Under the pieces are notes generated by a model that saw only the letters and a program-made list of their open reading frames with translations, did no database searches and was not told the DNA's origin. 64,000 nt of DNA, from NCBI GenBank assembly GCA_002749535.1, contig MZZL01000403.1, positions 520,209 to 584,208 of the forward strand, written 5' to 3'. A program made the position numbers and the translations under genes. Within the stretch, counting starts at the first letter, position 1. Every line of letters starts with the position of its first letter. Of this stretch, positions 36,141 through 48,950 are shown in pieces. Source of the DNA: Apophysomyces variabilis (Eukaryota; Mucoromycota; Mucoromycetes; Mucorales; Mucoraceae).

Positions 36141-38749
36141 ATGTATCTATCCGTTTCTCGCCATGGCTTGACGAAACACTTCCTTGTACGGAACTGCAAA
36201 AGGTCTCACGCTACCTTAGGAAAAAATGAAAACCTAACTTATTTTTTTGTTTGCGGGGGCGAATAACAGTGCACGAGTCTACTCAACTGTAGTTGCTGAA
36301 ACCACAGAGACCTCGACCAAGACCTTTGGAAACCAAAATAAACTACCAAGACTTCCTATCCCTTCACTCGATGCAACCGCAGCCCGTTATAAACGCACCT
36401 TGTTACCCTTACTAAGCCAGACTGAGTTTGACGCGGTCAGCAAAAAAATAGATGATTTCATAAGCCCTCAAGGTCTGGGACCTAAACTGCAGGAACGTCT
36501 TCATCAGCTAGATGCAGAAGAAGCCAAACTCGGATTATCATGGTTAGACCGTCTGTGGCTGAAGAAAGGCTACCTCGAATACCGAGTGCCGACCTTGATC
36601 AACGTGAATTGGTGGAGCCAATACAAAGATCCTGACCAGGGCTTAGATCATAAAGCCCAGCCAGGTCAGGTCGGTGAACTTCAACTCCAACGTTCTGCAG
36701 GTCTGATTGCTGGATTGGTTCGCTATTCCAACAAAGTTAACGCGTAAGTCTATATCACGCACAAGAGACAGAGCTTGGCTTCGTCTTGCAATTTTCCTTT
36801 TGCAATCCATCTTGATGCACGAAAAAACCTAAAATGTCCTGGAATATAGGGAACAAATCCCACCTGATGTCTCTCGTTCAGGACCGTTTTGTATGCACCA
36901 ATTGAAGAATTTGTTTGGCACCTCCCGTATTGCAGCGGAACCAAGTGATAAGATTGTCACGACCTGGCCTGCTACCGCGAAGCATATCACTGTTATCTAT
37001 AAGGATCAGTTCTTTTCTGTTCAAGTGATTGGGCCTCATGGTGAATCGGCCTCAGTCGAAGCCATTGAAAGGTAAGTAAAGTAAACGCAAGTTGGATATT
37101 ACCTGAAATAAGCGTAAAGTTAAAACGACTCTCATCGTTGCTATTCGATTTTTCTTCTTACAGTCAGTTACGTCAAGTGGTCAATCAAGTCGAACAAACG
37201 CCTGCCGAGAAACGCCAACCCGCAGTTGGTGTATTCACGTCCGAACACCGTGATACATGGGCTAAGGTAAAGAAAAAAAAGAGAAGAAAGAAAGGAGCCT
37301 GTAAGTGGTATACAGATACAACTCAACTTGAATGGATATGGTTTAGGTCCGCCAAACACTGGAACGCAGCAGTACAATTAATCGGCAGACGTTGTATGAA
37401 CTTGATACGTCCTTGTTTGCTCTTTCTCTGGATGACTATAGTTCACCTTTAGATCTGGACGAGTCCCATCGAAATATTTTCCACGGTCGCAATGCGCATA
37501 ACCGATGGCTTGATAAGGCGATTTCGATTATAGTCGAGAACAACGGTCGTGCGGGCATTAATGGCGAGGTAATAGACCAATGAGATTGGATTCGGGGCGT
37601 TTTGCTGCAACACTTTGTTTATGTCCCGCTTACACGGAAACCCAATTTTATGTAGCATTCCCCTGCGGATGCCGTTGTCCCGCAGCAGATTTTTGACAGA
37701 ATCTTAATACGGTAAATGCATGTTAAGGTTATCTGGTTGCAATTTCTAATGAATCGATGTATAAAACAACAACAACACAGTGAACCTATCACAGATGACG
37801 GAGAGCGAGTGTCTGGCATCAGTCAGCTCGAAAAACCGAAGCATCTCACCTGGGAACTTTCAGGGGACCTGCATGTCAAACTTAGCGAGGCCGAGATCAA
37901 CGCCAAGAAACTCATTGGGGATCTAGATAGTGTTTTGCTGCATTATGATGGATATGGCTCGAACTTTATGAAACAAGCCAAGGTCAGTCCAGATGGCTGG
38001 CTTCAGATGGTGTACCAGTTGGCCTATTACCGTCATTACGGTAAGCCCTGTCCTACTTACGAATCTGCCTCGACCCGTAAGTTTTTGACTGGCCGAACCG
38101 AAACTGTCCGAAGTTGCTCAGTGGACACTGTGGCGTTTACAAAAGCATGGGAAGACAAAGATGTTAAGGTACCTTAATACCGAAAAACAAGACTTTACTG
38201 ATAACCATTGATCTTCAATTTTTAAACAAGATGTCAACTAAACTTAGTTTGCTCGAGAAAGCCATTGCAAGTCATTTAGAATATATGAAGGCGGCAAGCA
38301 ATGGTAAAAGAAAGAACGATGGGAGGGAAAAGAATCGGTTTCTGTTTTTTTTTTTTCTTTCTGACACGGAACCCCTTTGTTCGTATTTTTTTTTCTCAGG
38401 ACAAGGTGTTGATCGGCATCTATTGGGACTCCGTTGCCAGATGACGGCTGAAGAAGCCGAGTCGAACGGGGCAGCCATTTATCAAGACCCTTCGTATTGG
38501 GGATCTCAGTACTGGCTTTTGTCGACATCCAACACCTCACCTGGTGATTTGGCGTGGGGTGGCTTTGGAGCGGTTGTGCCAGAAGGCTATGGAATCAACT
38601 ATGCGATTGGGAAAGAACGTGTGCGAATGAGCGTATCTTCTTGGAAATCCTATGCTGACACAGACTCTGCGGACTTCCGAAAGACTATCCGCGGTGTACT
38701 GGATGAGTTTGGAGAGGTTGCACAAAAATTCCTGATTGAGAAACAATAA
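36141..38749 (+). CDS. Carnitine O-acetyltransferase (choline/carnitine acyltransferase family)
   Basis: Nine exons: 36141-36202, 36270-36743, 36850-37071, 37164-37266, 37347-37568, 37656-37711, 37781-38168, 38231-38303 and 38400-38749, giving 649 residues. It transfers acetyl groups between CoA and carnitine, allowing acetyl units to move between peroxisome, cytosol and mitochondrion. Seen: LPRLPIPSLDATAARYKRTL at the start of the catalytic domain, catalytic His in NGEHSPADA (split by an intron after GE), SPDGWLQMVYQLAYYRHYG, CPTYESASTRKFLTGRTE, and LLSTSNTS. The short first exon gives an Arg/Lys-containing N-terminus (MYLSVSRHGLTKHFLVRNCK), fitting a mitochondrial presequence; the C-terminus IEKQ is not a PTS1. 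Its donor GTCTCA is atypical, so the first 20 residues are the least certain part. Confidence 0.93.
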
Positions 38750-39457
38750 AAAAAGATTCCAGATTTCCCAATAACTGTTTTTGTGTTGTGTATGAGCTGA
38801 CACTTCGGGTAGATCCTAACGGAGTGGGAAAAAAAGAGAATGGAATAGAAAAGATAAAGAGGGGAAATATGCAAAAAATAAAACAAAATAAACCAACTGA
38901 CAAAGAGAGAACATGTCAAATAAGTACATGAGAAGCGAAGAAAAAAGAATTAAACTTTTTTTCACGCCTAAACCTAATGAAAACAAGGTTACGATTATTC
39001 CCATTTATGCAGTGAAAATAGGATCTGACTGTTTTAAGGTTGACCAACAATAAGTCCGAGAGAGTGAAGGAAATTCCTCAAACTTTGAAGGATGAGGAAT
39101 AAGGGAGATGTACATATATCCATTCATACACGTGGCTAATACAGTAAAGACGCAGCATGCATAATAAAGCAACATGTTCGAATTTGTATATCTAAAATAA
39201 TCCAAAATTTTTTCAAAATCCAAGCCGTCTCATTGGTCCTTATCAATTCAAGGTCGAGAACAGTCTGGCCTGTGTAACTCCGGAATTCTATTTTCGATTT
39301 TCCTTTTTTTTTATTTCTTTTTCTTTTGATCGTATATAAACGATTCAAACCACAACAAAAACATTGTCCTTCATTTTTTCAATCCAACAAACATCACATC
39401 TTTTCTTCTACTTTCTCTCTTCTTTCTTCCTCTTCTTTTCACTTTCCTCACGCAATC
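38750..39457. other. Intergenic region, no supported gene
   Basis: About 700 bp upstream of the GNAT gene, with a strongly CT-rich leader in the last 90 bp. Minus-strand hydrophobic readings here are low-complexity shadows. Confidence 0.6.
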
Positions 39458-40282
39458 ATGCCAATGGCGGCTCCTGCTGTCTCTGATCCTCGTCGTATCA
39501 GTCGTAAACTCACCATCAACATGGACCAAGATACCATTAACGTTCGCTCAGTCATCAAGGGTATGGAGATAAAGATCATGAAAAACAAGAACAAGATGTG
39601 CTCATGCATTCCTTTTTTTTTAACCTTAGGTGCAATTAAAGAAGCCGCTCATACAATGACGGATGCTTATGGAAACAACGCTCTTCTTGGATGGTGTGCT
39701 CAGAAGAAACATGACGAGTTTCTATATACCCTTTTTAAAAACATGATCAATTCAGCTACTATTCAAAGTCGTGATTTTGCTGTCCAAGTCGAAGGCTGTA
39801 AAGGGGTTTTGGTGTGGACCACCAACCCAGATGGACTTTTATGGCCACGTGTATTAGGAGCCACCAAACTCATGAGTTATGGTTGGAACACAGCCCTTCG
39901 TGCTCTGGTCAAGTATCAACCTGTCTGCGATAAAGTCCGTCGTCGTATCATCGATTCCTTTGAAGAAGACCAATGTATCAAGATCGCCTATATCGGTGTC
40001 CTTCCTCATGAACAACGCAAAGGTCTTGGCTCGGCCCTTCTCCGACATGTTCTTGATAAAGCAGACGCCGCTCATTATCCCGTCCTAGTCGAAGTAACCG
40101 ATCACAAAGCCGTCTCGTTTTTCAAACGTTTTGACTTTCATGCCGTTGAGACCATTCATATCAACAACAATTCCGACTTGCCTATCACTTTCATGGTTCG
40201 TGAACCCCAAGTCGGTCTGACAACAACACCACAGCCATTGCGCATTCGACCCGGTCGACGTGACTCAGATGATTCACTTTAA
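39458..40282 (+). CDS. GNAT-family N-acetyltransferase, substrate unknown
   Basis: Two exons, 39458-39560 and 39630-40282, give 251 residues. A single GNAT domain covers the C-terminal half: strand IKIAYIGVLPHE, the acetyl-CoA loop QRKGLGSALLRHVLDKAD (Q/R-x-x-G-x-G), VLVEVTDHKAVSFFKRFDF and a final strand ending TFMVREP. The N-terminal part holds a YGNNALLGWC segment, typical of fungal GNAT proteins with a xenobiotic/peptide acetyltransferase-like layout. The last 20 residues are basic and Ser/Asp-rich. No targeting signal seen. The substrate cannot be inferred. Confidence 0.85.
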   Translation: MPMAAPAVSDPRRISRKLTINMDQDTINVRSVIKGMEIKIMKNKNKMCSCIPFFLTLGAIKEAAHTMTDAYGNNALLGWCAQKKHDEFLYTLFKNMINSATIQSRDFAVQVEGCKGVLVWTTNPDGLLWPRVLGATKLMSYGWNTALRALVKYQPVCDKVRRRIIDSFEEDQCIKIAYIGVLPHEQRKGLGSALLRHVLDKADAAHYPVLVEVTDHKAVSFFKRFDFHAVETIHINNNSDLPITFMVREPQVGLTTTPQPLRIRPGRRDSDDSL

Positions 40283-40896
40283 AAGCATTCATTTCATTTC
40301 ATTCATTTCTTGCTTTCTTAAACATTAATTTCTTTCGGCATTGTAGAATAACCCCAAGCAAATCCCTTTATGTTTTAAGCTTTGTATATAATCAAAAAGA
40401 ACCGAAAAATTCCCTTCATCCCTTTTAGCTATCTTATTACTATTTATCCCTTATTCTTTTAACGAAAAAGAAAAAAGAAATCCGTATGCTTAATCTCCGA
40501 CATTCATGCACATCGTGATGGTCTGTTCTTGCTTTTTTCTCGAGTTACACGAAGATGGGCAATTGACTTGGTTTATGCGTCAAAGTTATTTTGACATGAC
40601 CCTGATTCCCCTGAACAGTCATGGGGACAAAATGGGATTTTAGGAATTCTGTAACAGAACCATCTCGTCCCTTTTTTACAGAAATAGTGTTCCAATCAAA
40701 ATGCTCCAAGATGCAGTACTAAGAAAAGAAAAACAGATGCTACGACAAAAAACAAAGTGAACAATCTGTTTTCAACCATAAGGCATACCTGACCACCCTA
40801 TGCATTTCTCTTATTAGCCTAAAAAGGTCTCGGAAGTTTTTCTTTCTCTCTCTCTCTTTCCTTGTCATTTTGTATAAGCGGCGTATCTATCTATGT
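40283..40896. other. Convergent 3' spacer
   Basis: About 610 bp between the GNAT and histidinol-phosphatase stop codons, with a short CT microsatellite near 40844-40860. No gene seen. Confidence 0.6.
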
Positions 40897-42008
40897 TCAC
40901 CATTCTTGTATTTTATTCCAGAAAGGATCATGTAGGATATTTCTATGTTCCTTGATGACCACCTTATCTTGTTCTATCGACAAGTAATAGATCGTATCAA
41001 TACCCATCCTTGACAAATAATCTTGAAGCTTATCGTAATGCATGCCAACATCACGCGGACCATGGCAGTCATCCGATAGGGTGAATTTGCCTCCTCGATC
41101 CAGAATCAGCTGCAAAGGAAAAAAAAAAGGAGGGGTTCGCCATCACATAATTCCTTTTGTTGCTCCGCTATGTCTTTTCCACTTTACCTGAACAATATCA
41201 CGCTGAGGATAAGCATCAACAAGTCCTTTTTTCCATGCTCTAGAATTGATTTCAAACAATCCGCCGTACTGTAGGACGTAATCTACATTGCGAATAACCC
41301 TTTGCCAAACAGTGCCATCGTGTATAACCTTGTCGGCCTCGTTGCCGGCGAAAATTCGCACCAGATCAAAATGACCCACCACAAGCGGGCGTACCGATTG
41401 TAACATGCTCAGTTGTTCATCAAAATAAGCCGCGTACAAGTCGACCAGCGATCCGTGACGTTGCAATGCTTGTTGATATAACTCGATCGAGAAATCGATG
41501 GGAATCGTACCCACATGATGAAGGGATCCAACAACATAATCCACATTGTTCAATGCCGCTACATATTCGGCATAACCAGCATGGATAAACTCGATTTCCG
41601 AACCCACCAACAACTGTATTTTATCGGCATAGGCAACCTGCAATCTTCGCGCTTCTTTTTGAAATTCTATAAAGGTCGTCTTTAACGTGGTAGGTGTGCA
41701 TTGAGCCTGAAAACAGTAAAGGGAACAGATAAGAAACAATGATTTCGTGGTATAAAAATTCAAGTTTTGTATGGCGAAGAGAAAGCTCTGTTTGGCTTTC
41801 TCCTGCTTCTCCCTTTGTGAAAACAAAAGTAAAAGATAAAAACCTCATGTTCTTCCGGATACAGTTCTGTCGTATCAAATCGAGGCATGTGTTCGGTTAA
41901 CCCGTAAGTTCGAAACCCTTTTCGTATAGCTTCCTTCACCACATCCTCTAACATGCCATAGCCATGATGACAGAATTGCCCCGAATGACTGTGGAATGAG
42001 TATGGCAT
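40897..42008 (-). CDS. HIS2: Histidinol-phosphatase (PHP superfamily)
   Basis: Three exons (41844-42008, 41188-41706, 40897-41109) give 298 residues; yeast His2 has 335. It removes phosphate from histidinol-phosphate, the penultimate part of histidine synthesis. PHP metal ligands are visible: SFHSHSGQF (His-x-His), LTEHMPRF, VGSEIEF, GSLHHVGTIPIDF, VGHFDLVRI and SDDCHGP near the end. The start aligns with the family, with the HxH motif within the first ten residues. The first donor is GTTTTT, weaker than usual, but the join (EEHE to AQCTPTT) is the only one in frame. It diverges from DAHP synthase and probably shares its regulatory spacer. Confidence 0.92.
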
Positions 42009-42359
42009 GACAGTTCAACCACAGCAAGGACGAATGAGGGAATGAAAAGAAAGGGCGTGTCTCGGTCAAACGCGCGGTGATAGTTTGGTACCCCGACTGT
42101 GGCGTTCCAAAAGAATAACAAAATAAAAGAGACTTCCTGCTTTTCTGCGACATGACTGGAGCTATGACAGAACAACAGATACACAAGGGAAGAGTATAGA
42201 AGGTTGGAGAGTGTGTTGTTTCGTTGTACTTGTATTTTTACTGGCGTTAGTTATTTAAGAAGAATGCAAGTCATGTTATACAACGCGTGTGTTATGTGTG
42301 CCTATCGGTCCTTGTCTTTAGCCATCGCCCAATAAGTGGATTGGCTTGCCAACGCATGT

Positions 42360-42366
42360 TGACTCA
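42360..42366 (+). promoter_or_regulatory. TGACTCA site (Gcn4/Cpc1-type), first
   Basis: Exact TGACTCA heptamer, the binding site of the bZIP general amino-acid control factor Gcn4/Cpc1 in yeasts and moulds. It is followed six T bases later by TGAGTCC in inverted orientation, forming an imperfect dyad. Confidence 0.65.
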
Positions 42367-42427
42367 TTTTTTTTGAGTCCAAAAAGTTGCAGATCTCCGC
42401 CCGATAAATAAGGCATAGCACGTTCGT

Positions 42428-42434
42428 TGACTCA
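42428..42434 (+). promoter_or_regulatory. TGACTCA site (Gcn4/Cpc1-type), second
   Basis: Exact TGACTCA heptamer 193 bp upstream of the DAHP synthase start codon, in the same orientation as the other two. Confidence 0.65.
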
Positions 42435-42555
42435 TACGTAAGTTTTTTTTTCCTGTCTTCTCCTTCCCTCTCCTATCGTTTGTCCATTTGTTGCGTGCTA
42501 TTTTCTTTTACCGATGGCCAACCACACCGTGTATCATGAAGGTATATAAGCGTTT

Positions 42556-42562
42556 TGACTCA
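42556..42562 (+). promoter_or_regulatory. TGACTCA site (Gcn4/Cpc1-type), third
   Basis: Exact TGACTCA heptamer seven bases downstream of a TATATAA box. Its position between the TATA box and the start codon is unusual for an activator site, so it could be fortuitous. Confidence 0.45.
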
Positions 42563-42620
42563 TCTTCAAAACTCAGCTGATTTTGCTTCTTTTTCTTCCT
42601 TATTTTTACCTTTTTGAACC

Positions 42621-44242
<1,622 letters not shown>

Positions 44243-45780
44243 AGAGGCATACTTGGTCATTTTCATTTGTTACAAAAAATAGCATTTTCCTTCCATTTTG
44301 CATACTGAAAAAGACATGTATTAAACGTAAAAAATACTCTTGCTTTTTTAACAAAGTCTCTTTTGTTAGTGATCAGCTTGTGTACCGATGATAGCTAACA
44401 GATCTATTATATTCTACCGAGCATTTTGTTTGCCAGCTTCCTGTCTTCTTGATTGTGCTATTGACAGTGCTTTATATTCATAACCATGATACTAATATTC
44501 TATCTATCAGTCGACATAACAGCGCTGTTTCTATACATCTACATGTTGTGCCACTAGAGACTATCCTACGGAAGAATTCTCACCTTAGGCAGTTTACACT
44601 CCTTGCTAGTCATTTCCTAGAACTATATAAAAGTCTCTCTAATTTTAGTAGCCAAAGAAAGATGTAGATATAGGCAGACAAGGAAATAGTTTTATGATTC
44701 TATGCGATCAAGCATTTTTAATTGACTATATATCCTGTAAATACCGATTGCTCACTTTTAGCTAATAGTCTTTCAACTTCTTAAATGTATTGCTCGATTT
44801 ATTACAGGGTTCCGTAAAAGAACCGAAGAACCCGGAACCGAGAAACCCATGCTATTTTTCCCTTGGGACTAATTAGTGAAATTATGAATCCGATCTAGTT
44901 GATTCCAAAGAAAAATATAAACAGGATTCTAAAACATTTAACTGGTCTCTAACGTGTCAATCTAGTTAATTGCGTTTGTATAGAAAGCAAGAGCGACGAT
45001 ACTGAAAAACAACATTCAGTATGGCGTTGACATTGCTGGAACAGCTATTTGATTTACACACATCCCTATAAAAATTGGCAATGAGGAAATGCTGCCGATT
45101 GCACCACCATAATGAATTAGTAGAGCATAAAACAAAGTTTATCTCAGTTACAAATGAATGAAAACATTAAGCCGATTTTTGACATAAACCAGTTTTTAAA
45201 AACGTGACGACCATACTTCCTACAGGAAATACACTCTTTTTAGCATAACTATCCCATATATGGTTTTCAACTTCTTTATTTTCCAATAAAACGGTTCTTT
45301 ATATAGTCTTTCTTCCTCTATTTTGCTTTTTAGTTTGATTAGGTTCGGTTCGGTTCAGTTGTAGCAAAGAACCAAGAAGAACTGAACCATATGAAAGCTT
45401 AACTGTTTGGTTAGTTTCCACTCATACACCTTATCGGTGTGGTATACGTCGCTGTCGTAGTGTGACTTCCTAGTACTTGTGTTCCATGAACAGGATGATC
45501 GGAATTAACGTGTTTCCATTTACAGTGAACTTCTCTAGTTTGGAACACTGACTGCACCTCTTCTCTAAATCAGAGATCTATCATCGGGGATGAAGACAAG
45601 GTGACACTGCTTTACTGCAGTTATTACATTTAGCTAAATCATACACCTATCGCCGAGAAGAACGTTCACTAATTACAAATCCCGCATAAGAGCAAATAAT
45701 TATAAATAGGCAGACAAGTTGAATGAAATAAAGATATCCAACAGTCTCAAAGGATTCTATCCGTCCCCTTTTCTATCTAC
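44243..45780. other. Gene-poor AT-rich region
   Basis: No supported gene. Around 44807-44850 and 45343-45410 there are opposed GGTTC/GAACC-rich segments that could be the ends of a decayed element of about 0.6 kb. Confidence 0.4.
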
Positions 45781-45784
45781 ATAT

Positions 45785-45970
45785 AACACAATCGGCGCCC
45801 CTACTTAGGTACACTACGGCTTATGTAAATGTTGCGCCCATAAATTTTCTGTTGTGAATACTCTATACATTTCCATACAAATTCTATGTTGACGCTTACC
45901 ATACTGCGCATGTTAAAGTTTATGAGGTAATCCATAATAACATGACACGTGCAGTGCTTACATACTATGA
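45785..45970 (+). repeat. Degenerate repeat copy C (terminal block)
   Basis: Diverged copy of the block also found at 48740-48950 and 50557-50758. Shared landmarks in order: CTACTTAGGTACACTACGG, a TTGTGAATACTCT(A/G)(T/G)ACATTTCC stretch, then ATGACACGTGCAGTGCTTAC. Identity to the other copies is clearly lower than between A and B. Confidence 0.6.
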
Positions 45971-46599
45971 TAAGTATAAAAAGAAGGATGGGGTAGAAAT
46001 AAATAAAATAGTACCAAATACAAAAGATACAATAACAATAAGTGTAAATGCCAAATTCGCAAAATACCAGCTGTTCAAATAAACTACAATTAAGGGAGGG
46101 TCAGGTTAAGGAAAAGATATAATGAAATGTAGTAGAAGAGAAAGAGAACAAAATAAAATATATGAAAGTAAGATAACAAAAGGGAATCTACCAAATAAAC
46201 AATGTCACTTCAAGTGATCTTAGCAGTAAAGATAAGTTCTTTAAATTCTTTCTCAAAAGCAATCTTAAAGTCACTCCAAATTTACTGTATTCAGAAAAGA
46301 CATTTGCAAGTATAATATAATTCAGTTTTTGAGGTTTAAAAGGTTCATAAAAGGGATTCTTCTCTTCTTTTTGCGAAAGAGATCTTTCCTTTTTCCTTTC
46401 TAGTGTCTTTATTTCTTCTGAAACTATTTGACCAAAGAGAGGAATTCACTAGAACTAACTTAAAATTGAAACAATACAAAAGGGAGGTAAACACCAAAGA
46501 CATAGGTTAAAAAAAGCATGCGATCACTGGAAAAGATGGGAGGAAGGATTTAGTCATGTTTTCCAAAGTTATACTAAATGACTACTTACATCTGAGACG

Positions 46600-46900
46600 G
46601 ATGTGGGTGTACAAATAATTGATTGTGGTGTACCAACTAGTTCTATAAAAGGTGTGCACGTACAAGGTAGGTGTGCACCAAACCAGGAGTAAAGGTCGCG
46701 CACCTAGTCCAACGTGTGGTGTACCTAGCCGTGTACTTCTTGAAGAGCAACACAAACTTTCCACCATACTTACTCCCAAAAGCTTCATCTTTTCATTCTC
46801 TCCATGTTATTTACTCGGGTAGTAAGGCCTGAAAATTATCATACAAGATGTCAAAACTGACGCGTGTGGTGTTTGTATAAAGGTTGGAAGTACACGTTGT
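46600..46900 (+). repeat. Degenerate repeat copy D with GTGYAC hexamer cluster
   Basis: Six GTGTAC/GTGCAC hexamers occur at 46607, 46628, 46654, 46673, 46719 and 46731, followed by the shared terminal block ending in TGACGCGTGTGGTGTTTGTA and TTGGAAGTACACG, the same end as the copy at 49905-49970. Part of the head-to-tail family described for 45785-50758. Confidence 0.65.
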
Positions 46901-47450
46901 TACGGCGTAATTTTAGGTAGGATCTTGACAGTAGAATAATAATTCGCCGTTGAATGCTTTTGAGAATAAGTGAGCACCAGGTGTGGGTTAAAGTCTAACA
47001 CCAAGACTAAGAGATAACTTGAATTTGTTTGAAAGAAACGGTTAGGCCAAAGGCTTGACAATATAAGTCAATTGATCGGTTGATCAATGATAACCAAATA
47101 TAGGATAACAAAGATAAAGTTCAAAGAATCGGAGTTCTTGATAGAGTCTTGACAATGATTTCTTGCTTAGATCAGATAAATCAGATGGTCGGTAAGTTCT
47201 TGTAGAGTAAATAGAATCAAAAAAAAAAAAAAGAAATATGAATTGATTGGATTCAGGTTATCGATGGTTGCTTGATAAAACCAACGGAGGCACAGTATAA
47301 TCACAATGGATAAAATAAAGCTGCTTCTTTTTAGAGAGTGTTTCTCTTAAAAGATTTCAATCAAAAGAAAGATTTGAGATGAAAAACCTGTCGTTTATTC
47401 GACTTTGATTGGGGTTATTTATACTAAATTTCAAAGGATAATCGGATAAG

Positions 47451-47500
47451 AAAAAGAATAAAAGAATAAAAGAATAAAAGAATAAAAGAATAAAAAAAAG
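47451..47500 (+). repeat. AAAGAATA octamer microsatellite
   Basis: About five tandem copies of an 8-bp unit (AAAGAATA) ending in an A-rich tract. Simple repeat inside the degenerate repeat block. Confidence 0.9.
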
Positions 47501-47734
47501 AAATGAACAAAAAGAGAACAAGGTAACACTAAATGGTCTCGGCTGAAGTCGGTACATCTTGTGAAGTTTCAGGTAAAGTTTGTTGTTGGTCAAATAACTC
47601 GGCTTAGCCAGATAGGTTACCTAAAGAAAAAAAGAGAAAAGAAAAATATCGAAAATGTTGTGTACTAATGATCGTGTACCAATAGTACTTGTGCGTTGAC
47701 CAAGGGAATAAGGATTTTTTTTCTTGACTTTACA

Positions 47735-48950
47735 ACGTTAGGGATAATAAAAGACGTTAGCAGAACAAATACTAGGAAAGGTATACAGACAAGAAAAAGG
47801 TCTCGATAAAATAGATATACTAAGCGGTGGCAGAAGGGTACAATGAAATAGGATCTCAAAAGGCAATACAAAATATGACACAATAAGCCTATTGCTAGTT
47901 ACTTGTTTTAATGATCGTCCGATGATCTAATAACAACAATAACTCAACAACAGCTAAAGCGAAACAACAATAAAGAGGTTTACAAAGGGAAGATAAAAAA
48001 AAGACAGCCGACTGAATAAGTGCAATCTAAGTGTAGAATGCCACTTGTTTGATTGAGCAGAAAAGGTGTGGTAAAATTCGCTGTGGTTTTTCCTATCAGA
48101 TCTCACTATATTTATTTCCATTGCCTTCAAGAAAACTAAGTTTGTCCTAAGGCTAAAGACATATTAAGACTACCAATAGAAAAATGATGATAACAAAAGA
48201 TACAAAAGGCAAAATTGTGTCAATAGGTAAGGTCCATAGATGTACTTGAGAGACAGATGTCGTATGTAATTTATCATGATGTGTTACACCCAGTTTTATA
48301 CACTGCATTGTTAACTTCAGTGTTGTGTTCATAACCGATGGATTAATGATTAACTATGTATGAATCAACAACTGTCAATATTCGATTTCAGCTTGTCACT
48401 TTAAGGCAACTAAATAGATTATGAATTAAGCTATTTAAACTCAGGTTAACTGATGTACTGATTACTGTCATGCAACTGGGTTTTAGGTGCATACAATCAA
48501 TTGATCTGATCTTGTATTGTTCCTTGGAAACTATTGTTGTATCAAGAACATCTGATTCGTTCTATTATTTGATCTTGCATTATCAAAATAAGCCTCATAA
48601 AAAGTTTTACGATCTCAGTTGAAAGGTGTTTACATTTAATATAAATAATCGTTAAGAGAAATAAAATTGATCGATACCTTTTAGTCTGGTTAATCACTGG
48701 TCTTTTATCTTATTGTCTACTTTTGTATTCAACATTCAGGATTGTTCAGTCGTTTTCGTTTTCCGCTCGCGCACCCCCTCTCAGTGCACCCCACTTAGGT
48801 GCACTACAACCGGTGTAATTATTGTGTACATAAATCTGTTCATCGTGAATACTCTGGACATTTCCTGTGATTTCGATGCCAATTCCATGTCGATGTTGGT
48901 CCTGTGTACGGCCTGAAAAAATTACAACACATCGTGTCAAACTGACACGT
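47735..48950 (+). repeat. Repeat unit A, interrupted by a solo LTR
   Basis: The segments 47735-48320 and 48740-48941 together match unit B (49969-50556 and 50557-50758) with differences that are mostly transitions, roughly 95% identity by eye over the first 200 bases. Unit A is split by a 414-bp solo LTR. Downstream it carries GTGYAC hexamers at 48784, 48799, 48824 and 48904 and a dyad CGTGTCA-AAC-TGACACG (48933-48949). Confidence 0.8.
48321..48734 (+). mobile_element. Solo LTR (414 bp) with TG...CA ends and 5-bp target duplication
   Basis: The insert starts TGTTGTGTTC and ends GTATTCAACA, giving TGTTG/CAACA terminal inverted repeats. The host word TTCAG lies on both sides (48316-48320 and 48735-48739). 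Unit B retains the empty site with a single TTCAG (50552-50556). A TATA-like ATATAAATAAT lies near 48641. There is no internal coding region, so this is a solo LTR left by recombination between the two LTRs of a retrotransposon. Superfamily cannot be assigned from the LTR alone. Confidence 0.9.

Larger units (their letters stand above)
42009..42620. promoter_or_regulatory. Bidirectional promoter of HIS2 and DAHP synthase
   Basis: A 612-bp spacer separates two divergent amino-acid biosynthesis genes. It holds three exact TGACTCA words, an additional 6-of-7 match (TGAGTCC at 42374-42380), a TATATAA box at 42543-42549 oriented for DAHP synthase, and a T/C-rich leader. Coordinated control of both genes is inferred from position only. 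Confidence 0.7.
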
